A stretch of DNA of 44,489 bases from Alphaproteobacteria bacterium (GCA_009928665.1 SACF01000038.1:1-44489), one strand, 5' to 3'; counted from the stretch's first letter, positions 1 through 8,947 are shown. The notes: generated by a model from the letters alone, not told the origin. Program-made: numbers and translations.

Positions 1-853
<853 letters not shown>

Positions 854-869
854 GGGTTTTAATTATTAT

Positions 870-886
870 AAGAGAATAATTCTCTT
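870..886. promoter_or_regulatory. Candidate PerR operator (8-1-8 palindrome)
   Basis: AAGAGAAT-A-ATTCTCTT is a perfect inverted repeat with a one-base centre, ending 17 bases upstream of the perR start codon. The 7-1-7 geometry and AAT-n-ATT core match the layout of known Per/Fur boxes (TTATAAT-n-ATTATAA). It sits just downstream of the predicted -7 box, where a bound dimer would block transcription. Function is inferred from geometry and context. Confidence 0.65.
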
Positions 887-897
887 TAAGGAACATG

Positions 898-926
898 CAA
901 ATATAATAATAAATTTACGGATTCAA
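898..926 (-). promoter_or_regulatory. Predicted promoter of perR-katG
   Basis: On the minus strand TATATTTG (898-905) matches the Bacteroidota -7 consensus TAnnTTTG, and TTG at 924-926 lies 18 bases upstream, close to the usual -33 spacing. The predicted start of transcription falls near 890, next to the palindrome at 870-886. Confidence 0.5.
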
Positions 927-973
927 AAAAGAAAAATACATTTAACATGGTGCGGGGTACGACCCCGGTCACC

Positions 974-2197
974 TTAATAATCACGAAGGCAACGGACCGA
1001 CATACCCATGTTGTTACCGCTTTCTTTGTCGATATAGCGTACAACGGACTTGCTTTTTTCCACCATCAACCCGAGAATCATTTCTTCATCCGAATGATCC
1101 GACCACCAGTAGGTTCCCTTTATTCCCGGCCGGGCCAGGCTGCCGTCGCCCTCCCGGTATCCCGCGAGATTTGCGAACTCAGCCCGGGTTCCATAACCTC
1201 TTAATCCTTTCCCGGCATTTTCCTCGCCACCAAAAAACTTGATCACCGAATGCCATTCTCTGAACGTGGGGATATGCCAGCCATTCGGACAAATATTTCG
1301 CGCATCCAGCACGGCTTTCCGGTTGTAGAGCCGCCCGAGCTTCCTGATCTGTGCGGTATTGTTTGCATTGTTGCAATAAGCCCCCGTGGATTGTTTTTGC
1401 CACTCTTCGTTCCCTGCCACCAGGGGGATCGGCTCCCCATTCGAATAATGGGTAGTCCGCAGGTTCTCTTCCATCCAAACCATACCACCGATTGCCTGCA
1501 GGGGGTACAAATTTTCGTCAAAATCGGCAATGCTGTCCCGCAGTAGTTTTACATATTTCAACCGCGTTGCTGAATCTCCGAGGATATTTAACAGACCTTT
1601 GGGCGCCAGTTCCTGTTTTACCGCTGCAAACCGTTGCTGATCTCCATCAATGAGAATCGTTTTTTTTGCGATCTGGTCCGCCACCATGCCTACCAGTATA
1701 CCCGATGCGGTGGAGGCCAGGACGATCAGGATAAATCCAAATCCCTCAACCGCATCTTCCAGTGACTTTCCCTCTTCAGTTTCAAGGGTGTATTGATCGT
1801 TCCATCTGGATAACTGAATGGCCCCGAAGGTGATCCCCGTTGCAAATCCCGTCGATGCACCGATGATCTTTCCCATTCCATAGGTTTTGGATGATTGAAC
1901 CCATAACCTCTGGATCTTGCGGGAATCAATTTCAGATACCAAAAAATTCCCGTTATTGAGCATCTTTTTTCTGACGGTGCTTGTCACCAGCAGGGAGGAA
2001 TCGCCTACCCCCAGTAAAGCGCCGTGTTTCACCGTCCGGCCGTGGACCGGGGCAACCCAGATGTGGTGAAATTTTTTGAACACCAGGGAATCGTACTGTG
2101 CCCGGACCGGGAAGGATACATGTACCAGCATGCATGTAATGAAAGCGCTTGCGATGAAAATTGCGCAGGTGCGACGAATAATCAGATTTGCTTTCAT
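974..2197 (-). CDS. FISUMP-domain (Fibrobacter major paralogous domain) envelope protein
   Basis: A 407-aa exported protein. Residues 1-33 form a signal peptide ending VRA-Q. Residues about 108-128 and 151-172 are Gly/Ala-rich hydrophobic stretches that could be a membrane hairpin. Residues about 234-407 match the FISUMP fold: IGGMVWMEENLRT, the YNRKAV turn, ICPNGWHIPTFREW, TYWWSD and the terminal SVRCL. This domain (TIGR02145) occurs in many secreted Bacteroidota and Fibrobacter proteins; its biochemical role is not established. The N-terminal half is not recognised. It stands alone on its strand, 120 bases from perR and 315 bases from the cyclase gene upstream. FISUMP identity is confident; function is unknown. 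Confidence 0.8.
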   Translation of the reverse strand: MKANLIIRRTCAIFIASAFITCMLVHVSFPVRAQYDSLVFKKFHHIWVAPVHGRTVKHGALLGVGDSSLLVTSTVRKKMLNNGNFLVSEIDSRKIQRLWVQSSKTYGMGKIIGASTGFATGITFGAIQLSRWNDQYTLETEEGKSLEDAVEGFGFILIVLASTASGILVGMVADQIAKKTILIDGDQQRFAAVKQELAPKGLLNILGDSATRLKYVKLLRDSIADFDENLYPLQAIGGMVWMEENLRTTHYSNGEPIPLVAGNEEWQKQSTGAYCNNANNTAQIRKLGRLYNRKAVLDARNICPNGWHIPTFREWHSVIKFFGGEENAGKGLRGYGTRAEFANLAGYREGDGSLARPGIKGTYWWSDHSDEEMILGLMVEKSKSVVRYIDKESGNNMGMSVRCLRDY

Positions 2198-2512
2198 GGG
2201 GCCTGATTTTTGAGGGTTCAGGATCTCTCCAGTACCCTTATTTCATTAGTAGTAAAGATACGGAATTCCCCGAAAAAATGTTCTTCTGACCGGGTAAAAA
2301 TCATTCCGGTACCCATCCGGCCGCCTTGCCGGGAACAAATACAAGATCTCAAAGGTTATTTGTCGCTTACCTTTTGGGAGTTCGCATCTGTATTCATCCG
2401 GATACATTTACCTGTTTGCATATTCAGGATCCTTCAAATCCTTTGCTCTGCCAAATCCATCATTACCTAAAGAAAATGATCTTCAAGCGACGGTTTGATC
2501 AAACCACATTAA
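2198..2512. other. Intergenic region between FISUMP gene and terpenoid cluster
   Basis: No gene is supported here. It contains the 14-bp palindrome at 2492-2505 and, near 2252-2260, a weak minus-strand -7-like TATCTTTAC that could serve the FISUMP gene. Nothing else is recognised. Confidence 0.5.
2492..2505. repeat. Perfect 14-bp palindrome after the cyclase gene
   Basis: GGTTTGATCAAACC is self-complementary and lies 7 bases beyond the stop of the terpene-cyclase gene. There is no following T-run, so an intrinsic terminator is unlikely. Its ends (GGTTT..AAACC) resemble palindromes at 30041-30064 and 43020-43035. Confidence 0.45.
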
Positions 2513-4339
2513 TCAGGAGAATATAGGGTTGTGACAACGCCGCAATGCTTCCAGGGAGTGGACCAGCGGGTACAACTTTTCATGATACCACAAGGTGGCA
2601 AAATAGAGTCCTATCGGAGCTGGCACCAGACCGCTATTATTGTATGAGCGCCCGATCCACTGCAGGCCCTGAATGCATTTCAACGGTTCGGCCCCGGCGA
2701 GGGCGCTGACAGCCAGCGCCGTCTCTTCCACACTTCCGGGAATGCCTTTTGCTGCTCCCCAGCTGCCATCGTCGTTCTGCTGCGATGCAAGGTAAAACCT
2801 TGCCTTGGAGATCAGACGGGCGATACGGTCGTGCATTAAAGTATCCAAACCGGTTGATGCCAGGGCATCATTCAGGTAACAGGTTACGCGGGCTGTTCCA
2901 TAGACCGGGTTCGTTTTATCGGCTTTTTGCTGGCTGCCAAACCACAACGGGAGCCAGGAGCCGTCGGAACGCTGCGCATTTTCAAGAAACCCGAGAGCCC
3001 GGTTCGCATGCTTTTTCAATGTCCGGATCCCGTTATCATCATGAACTGTAATGGCTGATGTGCGGTATAGTGCGACAGTTTTCAGCCATGCTTTCAGGGC
3101 ATGGCCGGTGAGGTCGGCACAGCTGGCGTCAAATGGCAGCCGGCCCCATCCTTTGCAAAAGGTGGGGATGCCGCCATCGCGGTTTTGAAGCCTGCAGAGC
3201 CATTTGCAGCCGCGAAGAACGGATACTTTTACGCTGCGGTCTTCTGGATCGAGCGTGAGCAAGGCGAGGATAGCTCCTGCCGTGTCATCGGCATCGGGGA
3301 CCGACCCGGAGAAAGAGGTCCATCCCCATCCTCCCGGCCGGGCCTGGTTGAACGGGTGGGGGCATCTGTACTGGTTATCCAGCAGGTATTGCTTCAACCG
3401 TTCTTGCTTTTCCGCGGTCATCGCTTCAGATATTTCAGGACCCAACGCGTTGATGGCTAAGGATGTCACCCAGGTTGCCAGGTTGGTATCGATGGGCCAG
3501 CTACCGTCGGCACGCTGAAGCTTCTGTAAAAAGCCAATGCCCTTTTCAACGACCGGGTGACCGGAATATCCTGATTTGATCAGGCACATGGATACAAAGG
3601 CGGTGAGTGGTATGGCTTCAAGAAACCCTCCGCTTTCAGGCATCATCTTCTCCAGTTTAACCAGCGCCGGCCTGATTGCTTTCCTCCGGATGAACTTCAT
3701 GACAGGGTTGGGCGAGGGTTTATGGTTAAACAGGTAAATACCGACTGCTACCAGCGCCGGGATCGCATAACTGACCACCTGCAGATTAAAAAACCGGTAA
3801 AATGGCAAAGGGAGTAATGTAAATTCAAAGGGTAGTTGGGGGATCTCTCTGAGCGCCTTTTCCTCCAACACCTTGCAGACAACCAGCATGGAAAGGATCG
3901 GCACTGAAAAAGTGTAGTCTTTCCCGTAATAACTGAGTATGGAACTCACAATTTTTGTTGATCCGATATCCACTCCCTGGCCGAGGAGGTAATGCTCCAT
4001 ATGCGATAGGATCGAAGCGGTTTCTGTGTCCCCCGGGGAGCACATCCGGAAGGCAGCGTAGCATAGAAGTGTGGTGCTGACATTGCTGACGCTGTCGGGG
4101 GTGTCGCCAAACCCGCCGTCAGGATTGATGTTCGCGGCCAGCCAGTGCATCCCGCGGGAGACCGGGTCGTGGCAGAGATTCGCGTTGCCTAACTTCAACG
4201 CCACCATGGAAACTGACGTAGCCAGGGCGCTCGACGACAACTCCCCATCCCAGAATCCCTGCTCATTCAGGGATGACTGCATGATCCCCGAGAGTACGTG
4301 GAATTTTTGCGATATTTCACTTCTGTCAATCATATGCAT
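2513..4339 (-). CDS. Squalene-hopene-cyclase-like class II terpene cyclase
   Basis: A 608-aa alpha/alpha-toroid protein, close to the usual length of bacterial squalene-hopene cyclases (about 630). Residues 349-352 are DADD (in PDADDTAGAIL), the DxDD acid motif that starts class II cyclisation by protonation. QW-type repeats are visible at about 275-281 (LQRADGSW), 384-390 (LQNRDGG), 455-462 (AQRSDGSW) and 520-527 (QQNDDGSW). The C-terminal YHEKLYPLVHSLEAL corresponds to the closing segment of this family. A hydrophobic stretch at about 186-204 could help membrane attachment. DxDD also occurs in cyclases of prenyl diphosphates, so the substrate is open; no squalene synthase is present nearby and a polyprenyl synthase is two genes upstream. 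It overlaps the preceding gene by 14 bases and ends the operon. Confidence 0.85.
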   Translation of the reverse strand: MHMIDRSEISQKFHVLSGIMQSSLNEQGFWDGELSSSALATSVSMVALKLGNANLCHDPVSRGMHWLAANINPDGGFGDTPDSVSNVSTTLLCYAAFRMCSPGDTETASILSHMEHYLLGQGVDIGSTKIVSSILSYYGKDYTFSVPILSMLVVCKVLEEKALREIPQLPFEFTLLPLPFYRFFNLQVVSYAIPALVAVGIYLFNHKPSPNPVMKFIRRKAIRPALVKLEKMMPESGGFLEAIPLTAFVSMCLIKSGYSGHPVVEKGIGFLQKLQRADGSWPIDTNLATWVTSLAINALGPEISEAMTAEKQERLKQYLLDNQYRCPHPFNQARPGGWGWTSFSGSVPDADDTAGAILALLTLDPEDRSVKVSVLRGCKWLCRLQNRDGGIPTFCKGWGRLPFDASCADLTGHALKAWLKTVALYRTSAITVHDDNGIRTLKKHANRALGFLENAQRSDGSWLPLWFGSQQKADKTNPVYGTARVTCYLNDALASTGLDTLMHDRIARLISKARFYLASQQNDDGSWGAAKGIPGSVEETALAVSALAGAEPLKCIQGLQWIGRSYNNSGLVPAPIGLYFATLWYHEKLYPLVHSLEALRRCHNPIFS

Positions 4340-5270
4340 TCATGGCTCCCAAAGCGAGCAGTCCGTAAAATGTATATTCCACATCCGTTTCGGTATCGGA
4401 TCTCACAGCGCCAAAACCGCCATCATGATAGAGACAATTTATAAATTCAAGGCAGCCGGGCCGGATCAGGCGCAGATCGCTGTTCATCAACCGAAGGGCA
4501 AACAGCGCAGCGGCGGTGGAAAGCAGGTCGGGTTCCCGCGTCTCCTTCAGGGCGGCAAATCCGCCGTTTTCCCGGTAATAGGGACTGAACGGACCGGTTG
4601 AAGCGGCAGCGTCCCGGGCATTTCCCGTTATTCCGCAATTACCCCCTGATCCTAAATATGCTACAACCTGCCGGGCGGCTACGACGGTGCAGGGTTTGCC
4701 GATTCCCGGCCCGGACGCATCCAAAACTTTCAGCAGCCTGATTACACCCCGATAATCACGCAGAGAGAGCAGGGAAAGGATCACTAAAAACGGAGTATAG
4801 CTGTTCTGAAGGAATTCTTTGTCGCCCGATATTTTTCTGGTAGCGTCGGTAAATCTTTTATTTTCCGCATGAACCGGGAACAGCGAAGCATTCAGGATCG
4901 CCATGCAAAACAGGTCAATTCCCTGGTGATCCTTTTCCGTGGCGGTTTTTCTGATATAGTCCCGAAGCAACGGGAAAACAGAATCAACTTCCAGCGCTTC
5001 GGCCAGGAAAAACCCAAATAACGTGTAATACAGGTCACAATTCCCGGCCCGGTCAGGGAACCCCCCGACACGGGTCTGTTTCGAAATGATCCAATTCCTG
5101 ACCTGCTCTTTTGATTCCTGGTTGAGCAGACCCACTCCGTGCCTGAGAACCTGGCGGAACGATCCGGCATCGATTATCTTTCGCAGAAGGATTTTCTTTC
5201 TCCTGCTGAAAAAAAATCCCGGCACGGAAAGGCTAAACATACTTATTGAAAATCTTTCCGAGAATTTCAT
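4326..5270 (-). CDS. Small prenyltransferase/squalene-oxidase-repeat toroid protein
   Basis: A 314-aa protein of the alpha/alpha-toroid superfamily. Three repeats of the GGF...D-Y-T-L/F-ALE type are visible at about 69-95, 236-262 and 284-310. It has no DxDD motif, so it is not an ordinary class II cyclase. The last repeat (DVEYTFYGLLALG) resembles the protein-prenyltransferase beta-subunit segment DxYHTxYGL, but the zinc-binding His is Tyr. It may be a non-catalytic partner of the downstream cyclase, an isoprenoid-binding protein or a divergent enzyme. It overlaps the polyprenyl synthase gene by 38 bases with the start given here; an alternative ATG at 5240 would give an 8-base overlap and is as likely. 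The downstream cyclase overlaps by 14 bases, so coupled translation is expected. Confidence 0.75.
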   Translation of the reverse strand: MKFSERFSISMFSLSVPGFFFSRRKKILLRKIIDAGSFRQVLRHGVGLLNQESKEQVRNWIISKQTRVGGFPDRAGNCDLYYTLFGFFLAEALEVDSVFPLLRDYIRKTATEKDHQGIDLFCMAILNASLFPVHAENKRFTDATRKISGDKEFLQNSYTPFLVILSLLSLRDYRGVIRLLKVLDASGPGIGKPCTVVAARQVVAYLGSGGNCGITGNARDAAASTGPFSPYYRENGGFAALKETREPDLLSTAAALFALRLMNSDLRLIRPGCLEFINCLYHDGGFGAVRSDTETDVEYTFYGLLALGAMNAYD

Positions 5271-6825
5271 GCAAAGCCAGTTTTAATCCCAGGTTTTCCA
5301 GGTCGGCAAGGCTTTCCCTGGCCCGGAACAGTTGATCCTGCAGGAAAGCCGTGAAATGACCGACCGTTTCATTCTGTTCAAGGCACTGATAGATCACATC
5401 AAAATCACCGGCATTATAAGCGTGCTCCATGACGCCCTGTTCATCTTCCGGCAGTTCCTCCATAAGCATCGAGAGCAGGATCGATGGTTTCCGGAAGCGG
5501 ATATCGCCCCGGTTGCCCGAGTAGTCTTCGAGGTCATCCATCACCTGGTAAGCAATTCCCGTGAAATGGCTGAACCTTTCCAGCTGATTCAGCGTCAGGG
5601 CGTCGGCGCCTCCGATGATCGCTCCCAGGAGCAGGGAGACCCTGAAGGCCGATGCAGTCTTGTTTTTAAAGATTTCCAGGATCTCATCCATTGACAGGAT
5701 CCTTTTACCCGTCGTTGCCAAAAGTTCGCTGCCCTGACCGAGTGCCATCGATCGGTGTCCATTTGCAATAACACGGATGCAGTCGACAACCGTTTGCGCC
5801 GGTAGTCCGCTTTCCGCGATCAAACGGTAACCTTCGCCGATCATCAGATCCCCGGCATTGATGGCGACTGCGACATTATGCTGTTCATGGATGGTTTTTT
5901 TGCCGTAGCGCAGCGGATCATCGTCTTCGATATCATCATGGATCAGGGATGCTTTGTGAAAACACTCTACCGTCAAGGCAAGCCGGTTCAGGATAGCCTG
6001 GTCCGGTTCCGGGCAAAACGCTTCGTACGTCAGATTGGCGATGAACGGCCTGATGCGCTGTCCTCCGGCCAAAAGGGAATCAACCACAATTTTCAGGGTC
6101 GGGTCATGGTGGGTGTCGAACATCCGTTGCATCTGTTCTTCACCAAAAAGGGAGAGCGTCTTGTTCCTGATGTGGTTCAGGTTCAGAAGCCTGATGGCAG
6201 GATCCTCATGACCGTAATACAACTCCTGCCTGATCCATTCCAGGTCGGCAATGGTATCTTTGCAACCGCAGGTGATAAGCGGAATCCCGATGCCGGGTAC
6301 GGCGAATTTATTGACCGACCGGAACATCTTTTGCAATACGTCCATGCAGCCTACTCCGATAACGGCATCCACCTTACCGCTTTCAATAAGCCTTGTGGTG
6401 ATGGTGGTCCCTTCGGAAACGACGACAACATATCCCAGGTTCTCTGCTTCATGAACAATTCCTGGTATCGAACAATGGCCGCATTCGTCGCATAACAATC
6501 CGACATTGTCAACACTGGCCCGGCACAATTGGCTGTTCTTCAGGCATTGGGGAAGAAGCAGGATCCTTCGCCGGAACGGGACGGTTCGGACAACCCTTCG
6601 CCACACCGCATTTCCACAGCATAACATCACAAATCCCCGGTGTTGTTCCTCCCATCCGGCCTGTTCCATCAGCAGGGAGGCATATTCCGAGATCTTCTCC
6701 CACGAGACCGGGGGCCATGCAGGATGATCCCTGAAGTAGGCGTCAACCTTTGTCCGGATGTCGTTCCGGGTGATGATATCCTCAGGGACCTGAAGAGATA
6801 ATGAAATGTTATCTGCAATCATCAT
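5233..6825 (-). CDS. DUF116-polyprenyl synthase fusion
   Basis: A 530-aa two-part protein. Residues about 60-205 match DUF116: LLLPQCLKN, a cysteine cluster (Cys94, 101, 112, 115, 118), GVGCMDVL at 157-164 and CGC at 186-188. Residues about 215-530 are a trans-prenyltransferase: first Asp-rich motif DDIED at 297-301, GDLMIGEGY at 325-333, GQGSELL at 363-369 and second Asp-rich motif DDLED at 430-434. It should condense isopentenyl diphosphate with an allylic primer. The FARM has no two-residue insertion, and the residue five before it is Ala292 rather than an aromatic; both fit a C20 or longer product. The role of DUF116 is unknown; its cysteines suggest metal or Fe-S binding. It starts 13 bases after the radical SAM gene. 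Confidence 0.85.
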   Translation of the reverse strand: MMIADNISLSLQVPEDIITRNDIRTKVDAYFRDHPAWPPVSWEKISEYASLLMEQAGWEEQHRGFVMLCCGNAVWRRVVRTVPFRRRILLLPQCLKNSQLCRASVDNVGLLCDECGHCSIPGIVHEAENLGYVVVVSEGTTITTRLIESGKVDAVIGVGCMDVLQKMFRSVNKFAVPGIGIPLITCGCKDTIADLEWIRQELYYGHEDPAIRLLNLNHIRNKTLSLFGEEQMQRMFDTHHDPTLKIVVDSLLAGGQRIRPFIANLTYEAFCPEPDQAILNRLALTVECFHKASLIHDDIEDDDPLRYGKKTIHEQHNVAVAINAGDLMIGEGYRLIAESGLPAQTVVDCIRVIANGHRSMALGQGSELLATTGKRILSMDEILEIFKNKTASAFRVSLLLGAIIGGADALTLNQLERFSHFTGIAYQVMDDLEDYSGNRGDIRFRKPSILLSMLMEELPEDEQGVMEHAYNAGDFDVIYQCLEQNETVGHFTAFLQDQLFRARESLADLENLGLKLALHEILGKIFNKYV

Positions 6826-6838
6826 TCAAACTTTCTTT

Positions 6839-8014
6839 TCAACCATAAGCGCTCATTCCGAAGAATGCCCTTCGTTTGGCAAACCGGTAAAGCCGGTTTT
6901 TTTCGGGAATGACCGGACAGGAAGCATGACTGCACACCACGCAGCCGGCTTTCAACTGTTCATTCAACGACGGCCTTCCCGAAGTATTGCATGCATGATG
7001 TTGCCTGGCCAATTCAGGCAGCCATGCCGGGTTTTCCATCAGGATGCAACCCCTTGTCTGTTGGTGGATCCCCTCTTTCACCCCGCGCAGGAATACCGAG
7101 TTTTCGTAAGTGACTTTCAGGTCGGCTCCTGCCATACCGCATGAATACTGGATAACCGGGCAGGGCTCGATATGGCCCGCCGGATTGATATGGTGGCTGA
7201 GTCCTTCTGCTGCCGGACAAAAGGGATTGCCATCCGCATCCCAATAGGAATCAATAAGCGCAATGGGGTAACGGCTACGCCCGTCGACCAGGAAACGGCG
7301 CAGGCGCTCGATCTCCGATGACGACAGGGCCAGTTTATAACAAGGCTGTGCGCCGACCGGGCGATAGATGTAGTACCACAGGTAAACAATCCCGAGGCGG
7401 TCCATCATTTCGACAAAGGATCCCGACAGGGCCATATCGATGTTCGATTTACAGACGCTGACCGCCACACCGGTGATCAGCCCGCCGGCGACAGAGGTTT
7501 CGATGGCCCGGATGGTCTTTTTGTACACATCGGAGCCTCCGCGCCTGATATCGGCTACGGTTTCATCGCCCTCAAAACTAATCAGAGGAGTTACATTGGC
7601 CGTTTTCCGGAGCTCTCCGGCCATTTTTTCGTTCAGCAGGGTGCCATTGGTGAACAGCTGAAAGTAGGACTTCGGATGCATTCTGAAAAGCCTTGTCAAC
7701 TCCGGGTATAGCAATGGTTCGCCACCCAGGATGCCGAAAAACCAGGAGCCCTGATCATTACTTTCCCGGATGATACGGTCAAGAATATCAAATTCCATAT
7801 GGTTTATCCCTTCCTCCTGCGATACCCAGCATCCCTGGCATGACAGGTTGCACTGGTTGGTCACGGAGATGAACTGGAAAGCAGGGAAGGTGGATCCGTT
7901 CTTTCTCCTTTTTTCAAACCGGCGGAAGGTGTTGAATCCTTTCCAGGCAAAATTGAACAGGAATGACCGGATGCATTTCGGATCGGCACGGAGCAGGTTT
8001 CGAAGAGCTGACAT
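6839..8014 (-). CDS. Radical SAM protein with Cys-rich C-terminal region
   Basis: A 391-aa radical SAM enzyme. The [4Fe-4S]/SAM motif CNLSCQGC has Cys55, Cys59 and Cys62, followed by the GGEP motif at 97-100 that contacts the methionine of SAM. After the barrel there is a second cysteine set (C266, C285, C292, C323, C342, C358, C361, C366), suggesting SPASM-like auxiliary Fe-S clusters. It lies between a ferredoxin-like gene (65 bases upstream) and the polyprenyl synthase (13 bases downstream), so it most likely acts on the isoprenoid product or on a cofactor of the pathway. The hopanoid enzyme HpnH is a precedent for radical SAM work on a polycyclic terpenoid, but this sequence does not show a specific HpnH signature. 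Substrate unknown. Confidence 0.85.
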   Translation of the reverse strand: MSALRNLLRADPKCIRSFLFNFAWKGFNTFRRFEKRRKNGSTFPAFQFISVTNQCNLSCQGCWVSQEEGINHMEFDILDRIIRESNDQGSWFFGILGGEPLLYPELTRLFRMHPKSYFQLFTNGTLLNEKMAGELRKTANVTPLISFEGDETVADIRRGGSDVYKKTIRAIETSVAGGLITGVAVSVCKSNIDMALSGSFVEMMDRLGIVYLWYYIYRPVGAQPCYKLALSSSEIERLRRFLVDGRSRYPIALIDSYWDADGNPFCPAAEGLSHHINPAGHIEPCPVIQYSCGMAGADLKVTYENSVFLRGVKEGIHQQTRGCILMENPAWLPELARQHHACNTSGRPSLNEQLKAGCVVCSHASCPVIPEKNRLYRFAKRRAFFGMSAYG

Positions 8015-8079
8015 GAGCCTGGGCAGTTTGTGGATTATTTTTGTGTGATTTCTGCAGTTTTTTGGTGCGTTTGTAATGA

Positions 8080-8889
8080 TCAGGATGCTTCCCCGGAAGA
8101 TCCGGCCTGTTTAAGCGCTTCGTCCCTTTCGGTGATCGCCTTTTGCAGGGAATCCTCCCGGATGATCGAACGGCGTTTCATTCTGCGCTGCTCAAGGGCT
8201 TGATAGATGTCATTTCCGAGGATTTCATCCGTATCCTGCTGCATACGTTGGATCTCAGATCTTTCGTCGAATCCTTCGGATCCCGCGATGGCGCCGCCCC
8301 CGGTATACTTAGGGAAGACAATGGCCACGGCGGGGCAGATCCGTGCACAGGCGGGGCAGTTGTTCTTACAGTTTTGCGGATGGGTGACTGTAACGTTGTC
8401 CCCTGATTTCCGGTAAACGCCGAAGAGGCAGAAATCGGCGCACTGGCCGCAACGGTTGCACCGTGAATCGTCGATCACGGGGTACCACGCGGGCCACGAA
8501 AGGTTACTTTGCAGGAGCGTAGTACCGGGATTGCCGCAAGATGGGATCTTCATTCTCTCCCCGATGAAATCCCTGATCACCGTCATCAGTCCGGCCGGGT
8601 CCTGTTCCAGCAGGTTGAAGAACAGAAACTTTTCCACGCCATCAACCCCGGCGTTGTGCAGCAGAAGCTTTACCGCACGGGAATGACAGGCGATCAGCAA
8701 TACCTGCCGGGCGCCGTTGACCAGGTTGGATATTTTCCCCGGATCTTCAGCGCACAACCCGCAAAGGTCGTCCAGTATGTAATGGCAGGTTTCATGATGG
8801 TTCTTCACAATCCTGGCACCTTCAACCCATCCGGCCATTTCATATCTTGCCCGGCAGCGGCAAAAGAGGATCAAACGTTCATCCATCAT
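8080..8889 (-). CDS. Ferredoxin-like 2[4Fe-4S] protein with unassigned N-terminal domain
   Basis: A 269-aa protein and the first gene of the putative terpenoid operon. Residues 144-154 (CNRCGQCADFC) and 174-185 (CKNNCPACARIC) are two ferredoxin-type cluster motifs, the second slightly irregular (CxxxCxxCxxxC). The N-terminal 130 residues contain further cysteines (10, 12, 36, 43, 46, 68) in a domain not recognised; VLLIACHSRAV at 63-73 resembles a Rossmann-like strand with a cysteine. The C-terminal 70 residues are charged and probably helical. No signal peptide. A plausible role is electron delivery to the radical SAM enzyme or to the DUF116 domain; this is inference from position. The start could be either of two adjacent ATG codons. 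Confidence 0.75.
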   Translation of the reverse strand: MMDERLILFCRCRARYEMAGWVEGARIVKNHHETCHYILDDLCGLCAEDPGKISNLVNGARQVLLIACHSRAVKLLLHNAGVDGVEKFLFFNLLEQDPAGLMTVIRDFIGERMKIPSCGNPGTTLLQSNLSWPAWYPVIDDSRCNRCGQCADFCLFGVYRKSGDNVTVTHPQNCKNNCPACARICPAVAIVFPKYTGGGAIAGSEGFDERSEIQRMQQDTDEILGNDIYQALEQRRMKRRSIIREDSLQKAITERDEALKQAGSSGEAS

Positions 8890-8918
8890 CCGGGATTTCT
8901 AACCTGTTGATTTACGGG

Positions 8919-8926
8919 CAAATCTA
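8919..8926 (-). promoter_or_regulatory. Predicted -7 box of the terpenoid operon
   Basis: On the minus strand TAGATTTG matches TAnnTTTG exactly and lies about 30 bases upstream of the ferredoxin-like start codon. No well-spaced -33 TTG was found, so this is a tentative call. Confidence 0.4.
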
Positions 8927-8947
8927 TGAAAAAAAACCATCTCTTTC

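Noticed and set aside
2492..2505. Intrinsic terminator at the end of the terpenoid operon
   Set aside because: The palindrome has no loop and no T-run in the direction of transcription, so it is listed as a repeat only.
5878..6495. 205-codon plus-strand frame opposite the polyprenyl synthase
   Set aside because: It is a shadow of a gene with conserved catalytic motifs on the other strand.
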